Assembly (NCBI RefSeq): GCF_024586455.1
Contig: NC_065922.1
Span: 18,534,089 to 18,598,088, forward strand
Direction: 5' to 3'
Length of the DNA: 64,000 bases
DNA from: Bactrocera neohumeralis
Lineage: Eukaryota > Arthropoda > Insecta > Diptera > Tephritidae
Shown here piece by piece: positions 21,909-34,649 of this stretch. Below the pieces are notes generated by a model. The model had not been told where the DNA came from. It did no database searches and saw only the letters and a list, made by a program, of their open reading frames with translations. A program made the translations under genes and the position numbers. Each line of letters begins with the position of its first letter. The first letter of the stretch is position 1.

Positions 21909-24178
21909 ATGTATCTGTCTGTGTATATATATCAATAAAAGTATGTATGTCTGTGCAACTATGTACAGTTATAAACAACTAAACACGCAGTCAAAAGTAA
22001 ATTGCTCGAAAAGTACTTGTCAATTTAATGATGGACGTTGTTGTTGGTGACAAAGCGGCGCCATCAATTCGTCATCCTTACGAGTGAATGAACACATCCG
22101 CCGATTTGTATGTGCTGTTGTTGTTATCTACTTGTATTTGTACATAAGAAAGCGGATATCCTTTATCCTTTGAACAAGAAAAAAGGCCGCGATGCAACGG
22201 ATCGAATGGTAAATGAGTGAGATACCGACAAAAGCAATAACAAATGGGAAGCTATAAAAGCGGCGGAAGCCAAGTGCTGGAGAAACACGAGCACGGTTAG
22301 GCAAAGCGGTGCCACCAGGTTTTAGTTTCACATGTTTGAACTGTGTATATTATTTTTTATATACATATGTATGTATGTGCATGCATTGCAAATATACGCT
22401 TTGTTGATATAGCAATATGTGTGTGTGTGTGTTGATGAGCGCTCAGCGATGCGGGCCACGTATTTAGCGAAATGACACGCTTAAATATCTCAGCACTGTA
22501 AAATTCAAAACAAATAAATGGTTTGCCGCTACGCCTTTGACGGCGCGCTTACGTAATCCTATTTACCCCTTTTTCTGGCGCGACCCATCAAACTTTTATG
22601 AGCGCACCAACACACACACACACTCATATATATAAGCATATGTATCGCCAGTGAAGTGTTTTTGCAGCGCGCATAGGCCCTTTGTGTGGTCACAAGCCGA
22701 CTATAGCCACTTGTGTGTGTGTGTGTCAGCTCTCTGGCTTAGGCACCGCTAACGCTTCGCTTACCTCGAAGTTGAGCCCCTGCCCACCGCTAAGCCACTC
22801 CTCACCAGCATACATGGCTATTTTGCATGGCCTACCGCGTACTTCACTGCACACACACACACATGCGTACGTGTACTTGTAAATATGCGCTTAGCTGTAG
22901 TAAACACATGTGTGTGGCTGTGTGCACGCTTACGACCGTTTAGGCGCCCCGTAAGCGCGCAGATATTTGGTTTATTGCCATTTTATTGGTATGGTTGAGC
23001 GCACAAAACCAGAAAGTTAAACAACGAAACAGGATTACGAGCAACATAAATGCTTGCTTACATATATACATATATACACACATGTGTGTATGTGTACGAA
23101 CAACAAACATTGACTTACAAGCATAAAACGTGAGCAAATAAGTGTTTATATGTATGTGCTTATAAGTGTTGGCCATAAAAGTGGTACATATGTATGTACA
23201 TATGTATAAATATATGTATATATAGATATATGTATGTGTATATCTCCGTAGAAGCATATTTGTGTTTATGTACACCCATTTGTATGTGTGTTTGTGTGTC
23301 GCGCAAAGCAATTTTCCACCAATAGCCATTGAAAAATTGCTTGTCGTTTAGCGTCTGCTATCACTGTCGCTTGAGCGGCTGCGTTGGCTTCCTCCATCGC
23401 TTGTATTAGTATTTGCTTGTTTCATTGTTATTGGTTCCATTACTTGCTGTTGCTAAACAATAATTGGTTATTCGCCAAAGTCACTCGGTTTTGTCGGTTG
23501 ACCACTTGCCAGTAACGTACTCGGTGTCTACTGAACCAGCTAGAGTGCTAGAGTATAGTAATTTGAAAGTATACATTTAGGCGCTTAAGGCATAATATAG
23601 CCGATATTTATGCTCATGTTGCTACGCGGAAACTTTAACTTTAGAAATCGAAATATTTTATAAATTTTTTGAAAAACGAAAATATTTTGAGCGCATTTTA
23701 AAAATTAAAATTATATATTTGATCATTTCAAAGTTTAACGAAACGATATTTAGTACTTTATAGATTTTATATGGATTATACCAAAAAATATTTATTTTTG
23801 CTTGCCCCGAATGTAGAGGAGTTTTTCGAAAACTTTTTATATGTCTCGAATCCGTATTTCAGTTTGTCATTATCCATTTTAGGGAAGTTATTACATGTAT
23901 ATCCATGGAAAAAATCTAACTCAAATCCAAGTAGGGCTTCAAATAACGCATTCTATTGACAATTTGATTAATATTTGAAGTTGCATTTTTTATGTTGTTA
24001 GTCCTAAAATCCTACGAATAATTTTTATATTTTTTATCTAAAAATTCAATAAGAGTTTGAAACAATAAAAATTAAAATTTTAATTTTTAATATGTAGTTG
24101 ATAGTTAAAAAACAATTTAATCTAAAAAAATTTGATTAAAAAAGATTAACTCAGATTTTTCATAAAACACGAATATAC
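21909..24178. other. Intronic DNA with many microsatellites, no gene seen
   Basis: Part of the last Fur2 intron. The piece at about 22020-23560 is less A+T-rich than its surroundings and dotted with (GT)n, (CA)n and (TATG)n runs. Open frames there are made of microsatellite translations. Confidence 0.6.
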
Positions 24179-24530
24179 GTAAACTTCGGTTGTGCCGAAG
24201 CTATAATACCCTTCACAATCATAAAAGTTCGTTGCAAGAACTGGATTATCATAAGTCAGTTTATATGACAGCTACATGCTATAGTGCTTCAATTTGAAAA
24301 TTTTCTTCTGAGACAGTACCGTTACCTTTGAGAATAATCTATGCCAAATTTCGGGAAGATATCTTATCAAATGAAAAAGTTTTCCATGGTAGCTATATAG
24401 CAGCTATTGGTGAGAAAAAGACGAGTGCAAAATATCAGATTGATATCTCAAAAACTTATAGCCTAGATCGTATATATCTGGGTGTTACAAGCTTCATGTA
24501 AAGCTTAATATACCCTGTTCGGTGTCTAAA
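24179..24530 (-). repeat. DINE-1-like repeat, short copy
   Basis: In reverse: it opens with 'cttcggttgtgccgaagct' (the 3' end) and closes with 'taatataccctgttcgg', the reverse complement of the 5' palindrome seen at 20667. Internal units are reduced, but both ends are present. Confidence 0.7.
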
Positions 24531-25499
24531 AAATTTGTGTTGGTATATTTATTCTTTTCTCCTTTATATCTTTTGACTGATTTATTTTTTTTTTTGCTTG
24601 TTATTACAGTTTTTAATTTAAAAATGTTTTCATCAATTTTTAATTCTGATTTTGTGTTTAAAAACAACAAATTTTAAGTTTTAATTCCATTTGGACGATT
24701 TTAGGTATTAAAAATGAATTCCTCAATTCCAATTTGGGAATTAAAAATTTAAAGTTCTATTGAAAATTATTATTTTTTTTTTAATTCAATTGAAAATTAA
24801 TTTTTTAGTAGAAAATTACGAAATTCACAACCCTTCAAATCCACTTAGGTAACTTCACATTTTTATTTAATATTGTCTTTATGGTTTTGCTATGTCAACG
24901 CTCTTATTACCCCAGTTGATTATGCTATGAAAAATTCTACGCTGACAAATACTCCAAAATTAGGAAAGTCTCAAATCCAAGGTTTAACATTTAATAAAAC
25001 ATATCATATTTGTTAGTGCAAATTCTTATAATAGCCATCCAAATCGCCTCCTCCTTGTTGTAGTGTTGTTCATTGATCATTTTCTTCATTAATTATCAAT
25101 ATAGTATTTCGCTCCCATATAGAATAAACATATATATTATTATAGGCTTCAATTCAGCTGACATCTTTCAGCAGATTTCATTCATGATCTGAATTAAATT
25201 GCTGTATATTCCCATAACCTCCCTGCAAAGTCAATATTAGAGTTCTTCAAAAGAGAAAAATTGCAAGGAAAAAGATCCAGAAAAAAATGATGATCTGCTT
25301 TCTTCTAACTCTCATTCTGTCACTCTTTTGAGATTGTCACCATAATGGATATGGTTGAACAATATACCTGTTGTAAGCTTTTACCTTCTCACTAGTATCT
25401 TCAAACAGTTTACCAATAAGAAAACTGGCTTTCGTAGCTTCTCACTCGAATATCAAAAATATTATATGTAGTATGCACTTATCAAGTTCATATAATACA

Positions 25500-26260
25500 C
25501 TACACAGGTAGCTAGGTAGGAGTGCAGTTCTGTTGTATTTCGGGCTCAATTAGCACTAGCTGTGCCATTTTGATGCACTGGTCGTAGACTTTTTTATTAT
25601 TGCTATCACGTTTTACCTTCTCGCTCAAACCATTTTGTGATTTCGATGAAGCTATTAATGTCCGATATGCTTTTTGTAGACATTTATTCAAGGTGTGGTG
25701 CTTGATGGATTCCAAGTGTTTTGTGCCGGATCTACGATAGGGCTGTACATTCACAGAGAAAGTGGAAAATTATTTCCTTATTCCCTACTAGTTCGCAGCC
25801 TCGGCAGATGTTATTGTGGAGCATACCCATTTTGGACGCATGTTTTCCAAATGGCCAATGCCCTGTCATGGTTCTGTCATAGTCTGTAGATACTTTTCCT
25901 TGACCTATTTAAAAAGTCGTTAGTTCTTTTCTTGTCATATAATGGCCATATCTGTTTAGTTATATTGCATTTCATTATAATTTTCCATCTGTTATTTGCT
26001 AATTGTTGAAGTTGTATATTGAGCTTTCACCTGATCGATCACAGCGGGCTTGGTATTAACTCTGCCCCAGATTCGCTTAGGAGAGGCCAACTCCTCTGCT
26101 TTTTCGTTGCCAAAAATGTTCCTGTGGCCGGGAATCCAAATCAAGTCTAAGTGGAGCTTGTCTTCTAGTGAACTCAGTGCCTGCTTGCAGTTAAGGACTA
26201 TTCTGAAATTAATCGTGGGCAACGATAAGGCCAGTAGAACCACCTAGCTATCCGTGCATG
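25500..26260 (-). pseudogene. Non-LTR retrotransposon fragment: RNase H and C-terminal end
   Basis: On the minus strand the translation reads NCKQALSSLEDKLHLDLIWI, then PGHRNIFGNEKAEELA. This is the end of an RNase H domain (W.PGH..I.GNE.AE.LA). After frameshifts it continues with a Cys-rich stretch and RHKTLGKHQAPHLEQM-like text in another frame, then QKAYRTLIASSKSQNGL to a stop at about 25512. RNase H after reverse transcriptase marks I/LOA/R1-type non-LTR elements. It is 5'-truncated, as is usual, and broken by stops. Confidence 0.75.
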
Positions 26261-26284
26261 TTGTACACACTACATATTTTATCT

Positions 26285-26490
26285 TCATTTCGGTTTTGGC
26301 TGTTCAATTTGTATGGCAGTTATATGTTTAATTGGTCCAAACCAAAAAATTTCTTCGGAAATTATAACGTTAGTTTGGATAATAATCTATAACAATTTTC
26401 AAGAAGATATATTGTTTGCATACAATGAAGTTTGGGTAGGAAAGGACGTGAACAAAATTCAAAATGGATATCTCAGGAGCGTATATAATG
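26285..26490 (-). repeat. DINE-1-like fragment
   Basis: 'caatttgtatggcagttat' and 'aatttcttcggaaattataa' match the 154-bp unit of the fullest copy in reverse. Confidence 0.5.
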
Positions 26491-28904
26491 GGTTGTCAAA
26501 AAAGTCTTGTGGTATTTTTATTGAATTTTTTTTTTTTTTTATAAACTGATGGCAAAATAAATACACTCAGCTCTAAGCGCTCGTGTCTTACATTTATCAG
26601 CAGGGTCTGCGATTTGTTTCATAAAATACTTTACAGAGCTTTTTAAAGAAAGTCTAACTAGATATATGAATATTAAGTTACTGATACAATTTTTTTAATA
26701 ATAATAATATTTTTATAATTAATTTCAGTAAATAATTTTTTGGAAGAAGGTGCATATTTAGGTTCAATTTCACTATAAACACTATTCCATTACCTTACCT
26801 TTTTCAATTATATCACATAAATCTACCTTTTCATAGTTTTTTCTTACTAAACCGAGCATAAAGAGATCACATCGAGCAAAAAATGTGCCAAATTTTTCAA
26901 CTTATTTTAAAACTAATACCAATTAAAGCTTTAATCTGCAATTTACACCCACCTAAACATTTTATATAATATATTTTTATAATACTGATTCGCTCTTGTA
27001 ATAATATTTGGTAATAGCAAGCAAGAAGAAGAATAGCACGCTCTGCTTGTAATCGCCAAAATGGCTGTAAACTGAGATTACGGCGATAATGAGTCATGTT
27101 CAACAACACACATCCACTTAGTAACGCACAATCTATGAGCTAAAGCTAAATACCGTTATAACGTTTAACATGCCACACAATACAACTAGCCAATGCACCG
27201 TTTTAAATGATAACAATGCGGTCGAAATAAAATATCTGCAATTTGCACAATGCCCACATGCCAAAACATCAAAATGCACATAAAGCAAGCATACTATTAG
27301 GCGCATGTTCTCTAGTTTATTGTATTGTGTGGAACACGGTGTGTCATTTTACATATAGATAAATGTACTTATGTGCGTATGCAGGTGTGTGCGTATACAT
27401 GCACTTTTGACCACGAAATGGCCGCATTCGCGAAATTACGATTTTCACAAATAATGCAACGCTGCGTCCAAGGAAGGAAGTTCGACTATCGCAAATTTAC
27501 GCTTTCGCATTTAACGCTGAAATTTTTTTCGCCATTTTTGCCAATTTTTTTTTTTTTTTTGTTTTGTTCAACATAAATTGCACGCTAATTTTCGTGCTTG
27601 TATTCGAAATTTTCGGGCAGACAACACAGACAGATCGCCATTCATGTGCGCCATTTGCTGTGTTTCCACATTTATATCCACATTTTTGTGGATTATTAGC
27701 ATTACTAACGAGTCACATATACAAACGTACATGCATATATGGCACACATATATATGTATACATAGTACACCAACAATGTTGTCCATATAGCGCCTGCATT
27801 GGTAATCGCGTAATATTGATAGAGCAGCCGCCATATGAGCAACCAAACGCACATTTTTATTATATTTGTGCCAAAGCTGAAAGTGTGTGTGTACTTATGT
27901 GTGCTTGTGTGTAATTGACTGGCCACCGTTATGGTTCATTGGCTGCGCTGGTCAGTTGGTTAGTTGGTCCATTGAATATTACGCCTATTGGTTTGATCGG
28001 TTGAGCGTTTGAGTGGTGTAGCCGCTGCTCGGTTTGACTATTCGACTGACTGCTGGCAGTTTACAAAGCAACAATGCATAGTTAATATATACATACAAAT
28101 ATATATATTAACGATGATACATTCTGGTCAAAAGTACGCACAGCATGCTGTTGGCTGGTCGGGCTTGGCGCGGAAATTGTCTCATTCAAACGATCACACC
28201 AGAATGCTTTGGCAGTTAAACAATTTATGGTTGCCGCCTACCAAAAGAATATCAACGGGCTTGTATGGCGCTAATGGCTGGGCTACCATGCAGATTAGCT
28301 TCACCCGGAAGTGCAAATCAATGCATGTAAATACATACATATATATTATATATATTAAATGTCGATATAAAATTGTGATTGCTCTTATAAAATGCGTCTG
28401 TGACTCGTCTGTTTATATATATTGTTATTAGACATATATTTTAACTGCAGAAAATCGCCCAGCGGTTGCAAACCACAAACTGTTCGGTTGGTTGCATGCA
28501 CTATATTTCAACTAATGCACATTGTGGGAAATATTTATTTGTGTAAGCTTTTATATATGCAACTTGCTACTGTGAAAGATTCAAAGCTTTGAATTTAAAG
28601 CATTTAAATGAAAACTCTTCCCGTTGTATTCCAAATTAGCTTTCATAAAATGCATTATTTAATATAATTATGAACATTTTAGCCATCGGAAATCGAAAAT
28701 TTGGATCCGAACTTTCCATTAATATTTATTTAGAGAATACGAGTATAATGCAAGGATACGCCACTGACTATGTCATTGGGATACAATAAATTTATAAACA
28801 ATTAAATATCGGCACTTTTTCTTCTACATACCTACTATTCAATTTATGCACATTTATATATATATTAAGACTAATACCTACTGACAAAATTTGACACTGA
28901 CTGA

Positions 28905-29420
28905 CAAAAAAATTTAGTTTTTACGTATTTTAATACAAAGCTTTATTGTCGTCTTCAAAATAGTTTCCTCTTGAGGCAATAACATGCCAACGATTAATCC
29001 AATTTTCTATACACTGGCTATAAGTCTCGGCTGCGACGGCCTTTATTGCGAATGACTTTTAATGGCTTCAACAAACTCACGGTCCGTTTCAGTTTCGAAA
29101 GCAGCAAGAAGTCACAGAAGCCAAATCTGGTGCATACAGTGACTGAGTGTCGTGTTTTTATCCCGTCAGTCACACTCATGCTGGAATGTGACGGCGCATT
29201 ATCGTGGTGAAAAATACAAGAATTTTCTCAATTTGACCAAGTAATATTCTTAATTGGTCATTTGATCCTCTGGAATGAATTCATGGTGAATCACATCACG
29301 GTGAACCACATCACGCTGAGCATCCTCTTGATTTTTGGCCGACATTGTTAGGGTCCTCAACCATGTTGTCATCTCATTTGCAACGAAGTTTGCGCTAGAA
29401 GTTTATAATTAACACTCGTC
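28905..29420 (-). pseudogene. Mariner transposase C-terminal half, relic
   Basis: The minus strand reads VIHHEFIPEDQMTN, then (shifted) FHHDNAPSHSSM with the second catalytic Asp, FCDFLLLSKLK with the third, and IENWINRWHVIASRGNYFED ahead of a short end and stop. These are the DD34D-type mariner landmarks in order. At least two frameshifts break it. The N-terminal half and termini are not seen. The copy at 53085-53200 shares its C-terminal end. Confidence 0.8.
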
Positions 29421-30708
29421 ACACCCGATACATTTTTTTTCTTTATTAGATATATTGGTGTGAGGTTGCCTGAAATGGTTATTCAAAGGGTGGTTATTAA
29501 CTCGCGCGAAGTTTAAATGGATCAGACTTCGATCAGATGCTTTCATATGCTCCAGAGTAAGAAAAAAGAAATATACTCTTCCTCAGAAAAATACCTTTCC
29601 GAGCAAGCTTAGCAATGTAACCCTTAAATTTTTTATTAACATGAAGCTCCTCCTCATTATTTCGGCAAGAAGCTCAGCCAAACATCTGACGGTGGTGTGG
29701 GAATGGAACTTCATATAAGACTTTTCAAGCATCGAGATTTTCAGCTTAAAATAATAGTAGGTGAATAGAGTTTAATATCAGTAAGGACTCAACGAAAATC
29801 ATTTCTACGAATATGAATTTTGTATTCAGTTCATTCAGCTTAAGAGATTGATAACTGAATAAATCTAGCAACCGTTGGCAATTGATACCGCTATTAGAGT
29901 ATTTTATATGAAATGAGTACTTTGATAGCTTTTTTTTGTTTCTCAAAAAAATGGTAAGTTATGTCCAAATATTATTTAATTTAATTGTTTTAAAATTTGT
30001 TTTAAAAATCTCTTATACTTGGCATATGTTCATAAAATATGAATGGAAATAAATTGTATATATTCTATTAGTTGGCAACTCTTTAGTAAATATTGATATT
30101 TGAACACTCGCTAGACTTCAGCAATATTGATATAGTGACTGCCATATTTGATCTGGATTTTAGTATTACATTTCTTTCAGTAAAATGTGGATCAAATCTA
30201 AGGTTTTGAAAAGTTTTTACATCTAGTACATGAAAATATAAAATAGAGAGTCGAATAGTTCAATGTTGATGGCCGAAACTTATCATCCTTAAGGAGAGTT
30301 AACTTAACCTCAACATTGAACTTTTGTATCATTCGATGTTGACCGTGAGTATCTACCGATATAACTCTCTCAGGCAGTGATCACTACTGGAGGACAGGAA
30401 ACCTCACTTTTAACCTTTTAATTCCTTCTAATAATGTTTTAACACGTCTTTATAAGCATTTTGATGAAACTTTGTTATAAGGGCAGCTTGAGCATTTTAA
30501 AATCTTTTTATTTATTTAGAATCTGTGTCTAATTTGACAGTTGTCAGTTAAGCAAATTAGACATATACCTCATTTACTTCCAAAGAACTTGCTTTATTTA
30601 AACATAGTACAAGTATATAACTTATGCATCACAAATTAACTCCGATAAACTTCAAAAGTCACTTCTAATCTATTTACACAACTCTCTCTATCTTTCTCCC
30701 TCACCTAG

Positions 30709-31476
30709 CGCTCAAGCAATGCTCGTGACGCAATTCGCTACAACAAAATACCAAATAAATCGGAGAAGAAACGAGGCGGCGGAGGTGGATCACGAAATGC
30801 CGCTGCAGCCAAGCTACTAAAAGCAGATGCCGAATCAAATCTGCATGAGGGCGCAGCTAATGATGATTACGACGAGGACGAGGAGGAAGAGGACGATGAT
30901 GGTTACGGTTATCGCGATGATTGCGAGGAAGTGAATGAGCGGTCAGCAAAGGACACCGAAGAGGTGTACGTGAACGAACTGGATATGCCAACGGTAGACT
31001 ACAGAGGCAAAGTAGTTGCAACAGCAACAAAACCAACACCAAAAAGCGCAACAGCCACAGCGAAGTCGTTGGGAAACAACACAACAATGCTGGGTGATAT
31101 CGACGACATCGAATACTATTGTCGCGGCACGAAAGCAATACTGCAGCAACAACAACAGCAGCAACAGCAGTCACTAATAACTGGCGCAACGACTGCTGCT
31201 AGCGACAGCGCACACGAGATAAATGAGCTGCAACAAATTATGCGTCAGCAACGCAAAACGGGCGGCAGCAGCAACAGCAAAAGCAACGCCAACAACAGTA
31301 GCCTGAACCGGAATGTGCCACCACGATTGCCATTTCTGAAACGCATCGAAACGCAACGGCAACAACAACAACAGCAGGCGACGCCTAATGTCGGTTTGAA
31401 GCGGCCACCAACAGCGTCGTTGGCGACGGCGGCGACAACCAACAACCGTGTGCTGAGCACCAACGAAAGGACATAG
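30709..31476 (+). CDS. Fur2: Furin-like protease 2, cytoplasmic tail exon and stop
   Basis: The last coding exon, 255 codons and TAG, follows the acceptor CCTCACCTAG at phase 0. It begins RSSNARDAIRYNKIPNKSEK with basic residues right after the helix, as the positive-inside rule expects. A Gly/Ala run comes next, then an acidic cluster (DDYDEDEEEEDDDGYGYRDD), then EEVYVNELDMPTVDYRGKVV. The rest is low complexity: Thr/Ala/Lys, QQQQQQQQQ, Asn/Ser and a second Q run. Acidic clusters in furin-family tails direct trans-Golgi retrieval in vertebrates; the same role here is inference. The first half looks structured and constrained, the last 150 residues repeat-driven. Minus-strand open frames here are shadows of the CAG/CAA repeats. 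Confidence 0.88.
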   Translation, partial: RSSNARDAIRYNKIPNKSEKKRGGGGGSRNAAAAKLLKADAESNLHEGAANDDYDEDEEEEDDDGYGYRDDCEEVNERSAKDTEEVYVNELDMPTVDYRGKVVATATKPTPKSATATAKSLGNNTTMLGDIDDIEYYCRGTKAILQQQQQQQQQSLITGATTAASDSAHEINELQQIMRQQRKTGGSSNSKSNANNSSLNRNVPPRLPFLKRIETQRQQQQQQATPNVGLKRPPTASLATAATTNNRVLSTNERT

Positions 31477-31944
31477 GAGTAAAGCACGCGTTGCGTTGCT
31501 AACAAGCAAGTAATGAAATTGCGTTTGTGATTGTGTATAAAGCGACAACAAAAACAAAAACAAAAAACTGAAAATTGTAAAAAATTAGTAGCTAAAAGCC
31601 TTTTATTAGTAAAATGATTTATATATATATATATATAAATTCACTAAACTGCAAAGTAAAAGAAACGAAAAGGTAGAATAATGAAAGCAAACATTTAAGT
31701 GGAATTAGTGCGTACTGGCGCATTAGGGTGCGCTTAATTATAAATATTAACATATATAAATGAATGCTAAACCATAATAGTAATAGCAAAGGTGATGATG
31801 TCGGGTATGTTAATGAAACTTTTACAAAAGCCAAAATTTTTTATTCGATTTGAAAAGTAAATTTTTCTTGTGCAGAAAACTATTAAGCAGTTTTAGTCTG
31901 AACAGAAACTCAAAAAAAAAAAAAAATGTATATACATAAATAAT

Positions 31945-32130
31945 TTGTTTTTCTGTTGTTTAAATCTGTTTCTGTTAGTAATTCTGTTACTGTTTGCTGT
32001 GAAGCGTATTGTATATACGGATATGTTAACAAATTTTTTAAACAAATTTTTCATTTCTGTTCGTAATTCTGTTGTCGTTGGTAATTCTGTTTCTGTTCGT
32101 AAATCTGTTTCTTATAATAAATTTGTTGCT
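31945..32130. repeat. Imperfect TTCTGTT minisatellite after the Fur2 stop
   Basis: 'aattctgtt', 'tctgtttctgtt' and 'gtaattctgtt' variants recur about ten times with spacing near 6-18 bp. They give spurious open frames on both strands. Confidence 0.6.
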
Positions 32131-34649
32131 GACCAGCTTTGGCTTTCGCGCATGTCTGCATATACAGTTTGAACTGCGCTTCTACGTATGCAGCGACTTC
32201 TCCGTAGAAATAGTAGCAGAAAACAGTAACTGCGAAAATAAATTTAGCAACAGAAAACTTCAAAATTTTATCTATGGCTTATTAATTGATGTTTTTCTTG
32301 TTTGCTCAGAAAATTTAGTTCTGTTTTCGACATCTCAAGATTTATGTATGATATATGTTTTATATTTTGCACACAACAACTAATTATTAATAACTACAAC
32401 CTAAAACAGAAAAAAATATTATCCAAAAACTATCCACGTGTAAATAATTTGTAATTTAGAAAATTATCTACCACGTATAAACGTAAAACAGATTTCTAAC
32501 TGCTTGCAAGCAAAAGATTGCGGTCAGCGTGTCACCAGAAACAGAAGAAAAAAGCAAAAGAAAAAGAATGCTGGTTCATTTTGCACTACCTGTATTTCCA
32601 CTATCAAACTTTCATTGCAAATTTCGAAAAAAGATACGAAATAATATAATAAAATCAAAATGTAGGCAGTTCACTTGCACCTCTAAGCAAGCAACTATGC
32701 AAACTATAAAATACAACGCTGCTTTCATTGCTTATAATTTTGTATATACATATATTTAAATATAAAATGCATATTTTAGTTAGCTCTTTTATATATAAAA
32801 AATAATATTTTTTAGTAATTTTATTCGCTGCTGTATGTATATTCTGCGCATGTGTCTTTTATTAAAGCCTATTTTGTTGTAATTTCCTTTAATTTATATT
32901 TCTAAGGCATTGTCTGTATGCTAAATGTCCTATAAAAATGTTCTCTATTATTTACGTATTACTTTTAATATTCTTAACTGCTCATATATACATATATATT
33001 TTGTAAAAGTCTAAAAATGTTTTTTATGAAATTTTACAATTCAGTTTATCGCACTTTTAATTTAAAAATGATTTCATTTTAATTATTTTAGATATTAGAA
33101 TTTTGTAAATGTTAATATTATAACGAGAAAAAATGTTTATTTTTGTCTGTACATTGTTTGAAAATTTCTTAACCAAATGCAATTTATGAAAAAGTAAGAA
33201 AAATTTTTAACTTTTGTAATTTTTGTCTAAAATCCGATAACTTTGTAAAATTGATAACCTTGTAAGCACATAGTTGGTCGCCATATAGTATGTGAAAATA
33301 TGTTATGTAACGAAAGAAATCAAAATTTTAATGTTTACTATTTCAATTTCGCCCAAAAAGCAATTTGCGCAACTTCTAGCTTCATGTTATAAGCATATTC
33401 AGTTACAACTAAACATTTCTGTTAAAAGAATAGCCACGGGCTAATCCAAAGATATATGAAACAAAAGAGCTACAAATTAATTTCACCACTACCATAATTC
33501 CATAAGCCATAAGTTTACAAAAATTTCTTTCAAAAATAATAAATTTATATAAAAATTCTTAGAATTCACTCTTCATAACAGCAATAGTGAAGTCAATGTT
33601 AAGAAATTTTGCAACAAAAGCGTACATATGTAAAGTTTACATGAGCAAACAATAACAAAGGCACACATACATACCATGTGTTAAAAACATTACAGCTGCA
33701 AATTATACAAGCTGAAACTAATGTTCTTAATTGCTTAAAATGTTCTCACATACTGCAATTTGTATTATATGAAAATATTCTTTTCTATAACAGAATTTCA
33801 ATGCACAGCACTGTAACCATCTAACATAACAGCGGAATGTAAAATGCCGCATAAAATGCTGATATACCCTAAAATTTCATTTTCCTTATACAAAATTGAC
33901 TACAAAATTATGTTAAAAATGCAAAAGGTCTAAAAAGTGGTTGCAGCTCTATAAACTCAAGAAATATTTTTTTTAGTAAAAATTTGTTAACTGCTAGTTG
34001 GAATTTAAAGATTTCTGCGTAAAAAGTCTGTTAAATGGGGTTTCCATACAATCTAAGCGTATTGAATTTATTTCCCATAGAAAAGCAAATTCAACGAATT
34101 TTCAACAAAAAAGTAACTTAATTAAAATTATATAAAAAGGGCACGAAAAAAATTATTCCAAACATTTAGCAAACAGAATTGGAGTACGTATAAGTTCTTG
34201 CAAGAGTTAAGAAATTACAATTGTTTTGAATACATTCGCCAAACCAGTTTCCCAAAGAAGACTTCGCAGACGAATTTGATATCCTTTTTTGTTAATTTTC
34301 CAGGCTTTGTTTAACTAAAAATTAATTATGTACTTTACTAATTTTCAAGACTTTTTTAACTAAAAGAAATTTTAATAATGATTTTTCCAATTTAAAAAAA
34401 GAGATTCACATATTTTTCCTTAGGTTGAAAGCATACTTTGTCTTGATCTAATTTTTGATAGCACATTTCTCTTTGCTTCCGAATACTAAGACTTAAAACC
34501 TAGCGAGCACCGACATTGACATTGTCTAATAAAGATATCGAACGATAAAGTAGATATAATTTGAGGATTGCCTCATCGGTTTCTGTTATTCATGAGCAAC
34601 ATTTAACGCAAATTTATTTCAGAGCATAGGAAGTTATTTCTATTTATTT

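Larger units (their letters stand above)
10120..30708 (+). other. Fur2 last intron, 20.6 kb
   Basis: Runs from GTAAGT at 10120 to CTCACCTAG at 30708. Both flanking exons are phase 0 and join helix to tail. The intron holds mariner, non-LTR, MITE and DINE-like relics listed separately. The stretches 11491-13739, 15846-18175, 18533-20143, 21909-24178, 24531-25499, 26491-28904 and 29421-30708 show nothing I recognise beyond microsatellites (for example (GT)n near 22418-22432 and 22712-22726) and A+T-rich DNA. Confidence 0.8.

Noticed and set aside
31174..31563. Leu/Cys-rich minus-strand frame
   Set aside because: It is the reverse of CAG/CAA-rich codons in the Fur2 tail; CTG/TTG repeats keep such frames open by chance.
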